A DNA stretch of 6,861 bases, from positions 1 to 6,861 of the forward strand of contig JAJYHU010000190.1 in the NCBI GenBank assembly GCA_021784615.1, read 5' to 3'. Below, piece by piece: positions 5,524 through 6,861 of this stretch. Every line of letters begins with the position of its first letter. Position 1 is the stretch's first letter. The notes below the pieces were generated by a model, which saw nothing but the letters and a program-made list of their open reading frames with translations, ran no database searches and had not been told where the DNA came from. The DNA is from Acidobacteriota bacterium. Its GTDB lineage: Bacteria; Acidobacteriota; Terriglobia; UBA7540. The position numbers and the translations under genes are program-made.

Positions 5524-6621
5524 CTAAACCGCGTGCGCGGGAGCCGAACCGGAGAGAGGCAGGCTGGGATTTCCGCTTTCCATCTCCACGCGGGTTTTGG
5601 GCAGGCTTTGGGGATATTTTTGCTGGAGGAAAGTGACCAGCCGTTCGCGAACGTAGCACCGCAAATCCCACGCTTTAGGAGAGTCCGAGGCGCTCATTAA
5701 GGCCCGCAACTCCATTGTATGCTCGCTGGTGTTGGTTACCTGCAGTCCCCAGACTTTTCCGTCCCACAGGTCGGTCGTTTTCAAAATCCCGTGCAGTTCC
5801 TGCCGCACCTTTTCCACGGGAACCGTGTAATCGGTGTAGACGAAGACGGTCCCTAAGAGGTTGGCAGTAACCCGAGTCCAGTTTTGGAAGGGATGCTCGA
5901 TAAAATAGGAAAGCGGAACCACCAGCCGGCGCAAATCCCAAATGCGCACCACAACGTAGGTTGTGGTGATTTCTTCAATCCATCCCCACTCGCCTTCCAC
6001 AATCACCACATCTTCCAGCCGGATGGGTTCCGTCAGCGCGATTTGCAGCCCGGCCAGCAGGCTGGAAAGAGTGGGCCGCGCCGCCATGCCGACCACCAGT
6101 CCGGCCAGCCCGGCGGAGGCAAACAGGCTTACGCCGAACTGCCGGATGCTCGGAAAGGTCATCAGCATCACGGAGAAGGCCACGATGCTGACCACCACGG
6201 CGGCGGTGCGCCGAAGCACGTGAATCTGCGTCTGGATTTTGCGGGCCCGCAGGTCGTCGCGAACGCCGATCTTGTACTTTTCCGAGGCAGCATCTTCAAA
6301 GACGTCGATCAGCACAATCAGCAGCCAGGCCACGGCGGCAATCAATCCCAGGCCGAGAGCGTGCCGGATCAATCTCATGGCCTCCGGCGGCAAGGGCGTA
6401 GCCGGCAGTACGATGAACACCGCCAGCAGGGGAAGGATCAGTTTGGCCGGCCCATGCCCGTGCTGAACCATCGAGTTGTCAATAACGCTGCCCGTCCGCT
6501 CGGCGAAGCGCCGTCCGGCGGAAAACAAGATCCGGTGGGCGATCCGGGCAACGACAAGGGCTCCTAGCAGGATCGCGCAGGAAATCGCCCAGGAGTGCCA
6601 GTCCATAAAGAATTGAGTCAT
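5524..6621 (-). CDS. MscS-family mechanosensitive ion channel
   Basis: Inner-membrane channel that opens under membrane tension and releases small solutes on osmotic down-shock. The 365-residue protein has hydrophobic segments at about 10-30, 58-73, 85-107 and 138-156, then the Gly/Ala-rich pore helix at about 161-196 with GLAGLVVGMAARPTL (171-185), a good match to the TM3 signature of MscS. The cytoplasmic beta domain follows: TEPIRLEDVVIVEGEWGWIEEI (197-218), YVVVRIWDLRRLVVPLSYF (222-240) and NWTR (247-250). The alpha/beta domain runs to about 347, with a short low-complexity tail to 365. Two or more helices beyond the three of E. coli MscS make it more like the YnaI/YbdG-sized members. Start: ATG preceded by GGAGG (6631-6635) with 9-base spacing. 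It converges on the HAD gene. Specificity and gating threshold cannot be read from sequence. Confidence 0.92.
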   Translation of the reverse strand: MTQFFMDWHSWAISCAILLGALVVARIAHRILFSAGRRFAERTGSVIDNSMVQHGHGPAKLILPLLAVFIVLPATPLPPEAMRLIRHALGLGLIAAVAWLLIVLIDVFEDAASEKYKIGVRDDLRARKIQTQIHVLRRTAAVVVSIVAFSVMLMTFPSIRQFGVSLFASAGLAGLVVGMAARPTLSSLLAGLQIALTEPIRLEDVVIVEGEWGWIEEITTTYVVVRIWDLRRLVVPLSYFIEHPFQNWTRVTANLLGTVFVYTDYTVPVEKVRQELHGILKTTDLWDGKVWGLQVTNTSEHTMELRALMSASDSPKAWDLRCYVRERLVTFLQQKYPQSLPKTRVEMESGNPSLPLSGSAPAHAV

Positions 6622-6714
6622 CTCTTGCTACCTCCGTCGAATTGCATGATGAAACCAGGAATCCGTGAACCCCCAGTTTACGATCAGATGCCGCTGGACG
6701 CTAATGAGGCAGGC

Positions 6715-6734
6715 CAAGCCCCCCGGCCGGCTTG
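6715..6734. other. GC-rich hairpin between the transposase fragment and mscS
   Basis: CAAGCC, 8 bases (CCCCGGCC), GGCTTG: a perfect 6-bp stem in the 157-base gap between mscS and the right-edge fragment. Read on the minus strand it lies downstream of the fragment's stop codon and could end that transcript, but no U-run follows. The rest of this gap shows no gene or clear promoter. Confidence 0.25.
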
Positions 6735-6778
6735 TTGTAGCGTCGGCCTTCAGTGGGTGTGCGACATAGAAGTGGGAA

Positions 6779-6861
6779 TCAGGCGGCGAGGGCTGCGCGT
6801 CGGCGCTCCCAGTAATCCTCGAAGCGGCCGTTGAGGTGGCAGCAGCGCAGCGCCAGGATGG
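6779..6861 (-). CDS. C-terminal end of a transposase-like protein (5' part outside window)
   Basis: On the minus strand the final 26 codons and TGA stop of a gene enter from the right edge. The peptide contains ILALRCCHLNGRFEDYWERR (residues 1-20 of the visible part), followed by a basic/alanine tail. The LALR...NGRFEDYW pattern resembles the C-termini of ISKra4-type transposases as I remember them. If so, one end of an insertion sequence should lie within about 100 bases left of the stop; GGGTGTGCGACATAG near 6755-6769 could belong to the terminal region, but no matching inverted repeat can be tested here. The piece is too short for a firm call. Confidence 0.45.
   Translation of the reverse strand, partial: ILALRCCHLNGRFEDYWERRRAALAA

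Noticed and set aside
5884..6567. Plus-strand frame of 227 codons opposite mscS, rich in Gln, His, Gly and Asn
   Set aside because: The composition is the complement of hydrophobic membrane codons on the other strand, a typical shadow of a channel gene.
6595..6834. Plus-strand frame of 79 codons across the mscS start and right-edge gap
   Set aside because: No SD, no motif, and it is antisense to both mscS and the transposase-like fragment.

Overview
The window carries five protein-coding genes plus a gene fragment at its right edge. It looks like a piece of a chromosome from a free-living, moderately GC-rich bacterium. A Sec-exported PQQ-type sugar dehydrogenase, an actinobacterial-type trehalose synthase paired with a glycerate-type glycosyltransferase, an uncharacterised HAD hydrolase and a palindromic intergenic repeat together suggest an Acidobacteriota-like or other soil Gram-negative genome. 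That assignment is inference from gene content; there is no rRNA or other phylogenetic marker here.

Layout. Positions 1-1233 (minus) hold a retaining-type glycosyltransferase of the mannosylglycerate/glucosylglycerate synthase type. It starts at TTG behind a strong Shine-Dalgarno and runs off the left edge. It lies 49 bases downstream of treS (1283-2938, minus), a complete trehalose synthase, so the two form an apparent operon. A 223-base divergent intergenic region with two inverted repeats (2958-2978, 3042-3063) separates treS from a plus-strand gene (3162-4349) for an exported six-bladed beta-propeller sugar dehydrogenase of the sorbosone/glucose dehydrogenase type. Next, same strand, comes a HAD-superfamily hydrolase of unknown substrate (4502-5389). 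Its convergent partner is a MscS-type mechanosensitive channel (5524-6621, minus). The space between those two is filled almost entirely by a post-stop hairpin and a 96-base imperfect palindrome (5411-5506) whose arms match a repeat motif seen between genes in many bacteria. Right of mscS, 6779-6861 (minus) encodes the last 26 residues of what looks like a transposase.

How the genes may work together. treS converts maltose and trehalose, and the co-directional glycosyltransferase resembles enzymes that make alpha-glucosyl or alpha-mannosyl glycerate; both products are compatible solutes. The MscS-type channel three genes away would release solutes on osmotic down-shock. An osmolyte-handling neighbourhood is therefore a reasonable hypothesis, but only the treS-glycosyltransferase pair is supported by operon-like spacing. 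The sugar dehydrogenase and HAD hydrolase may be unrelated. I do not see a clearly novel system. The most unusual items are the non-canonical metal-binding motif in the glycosyltransferase, the palindromic repeat, and the paired dyads in the treS/dehydrogenase divergent promoter region.
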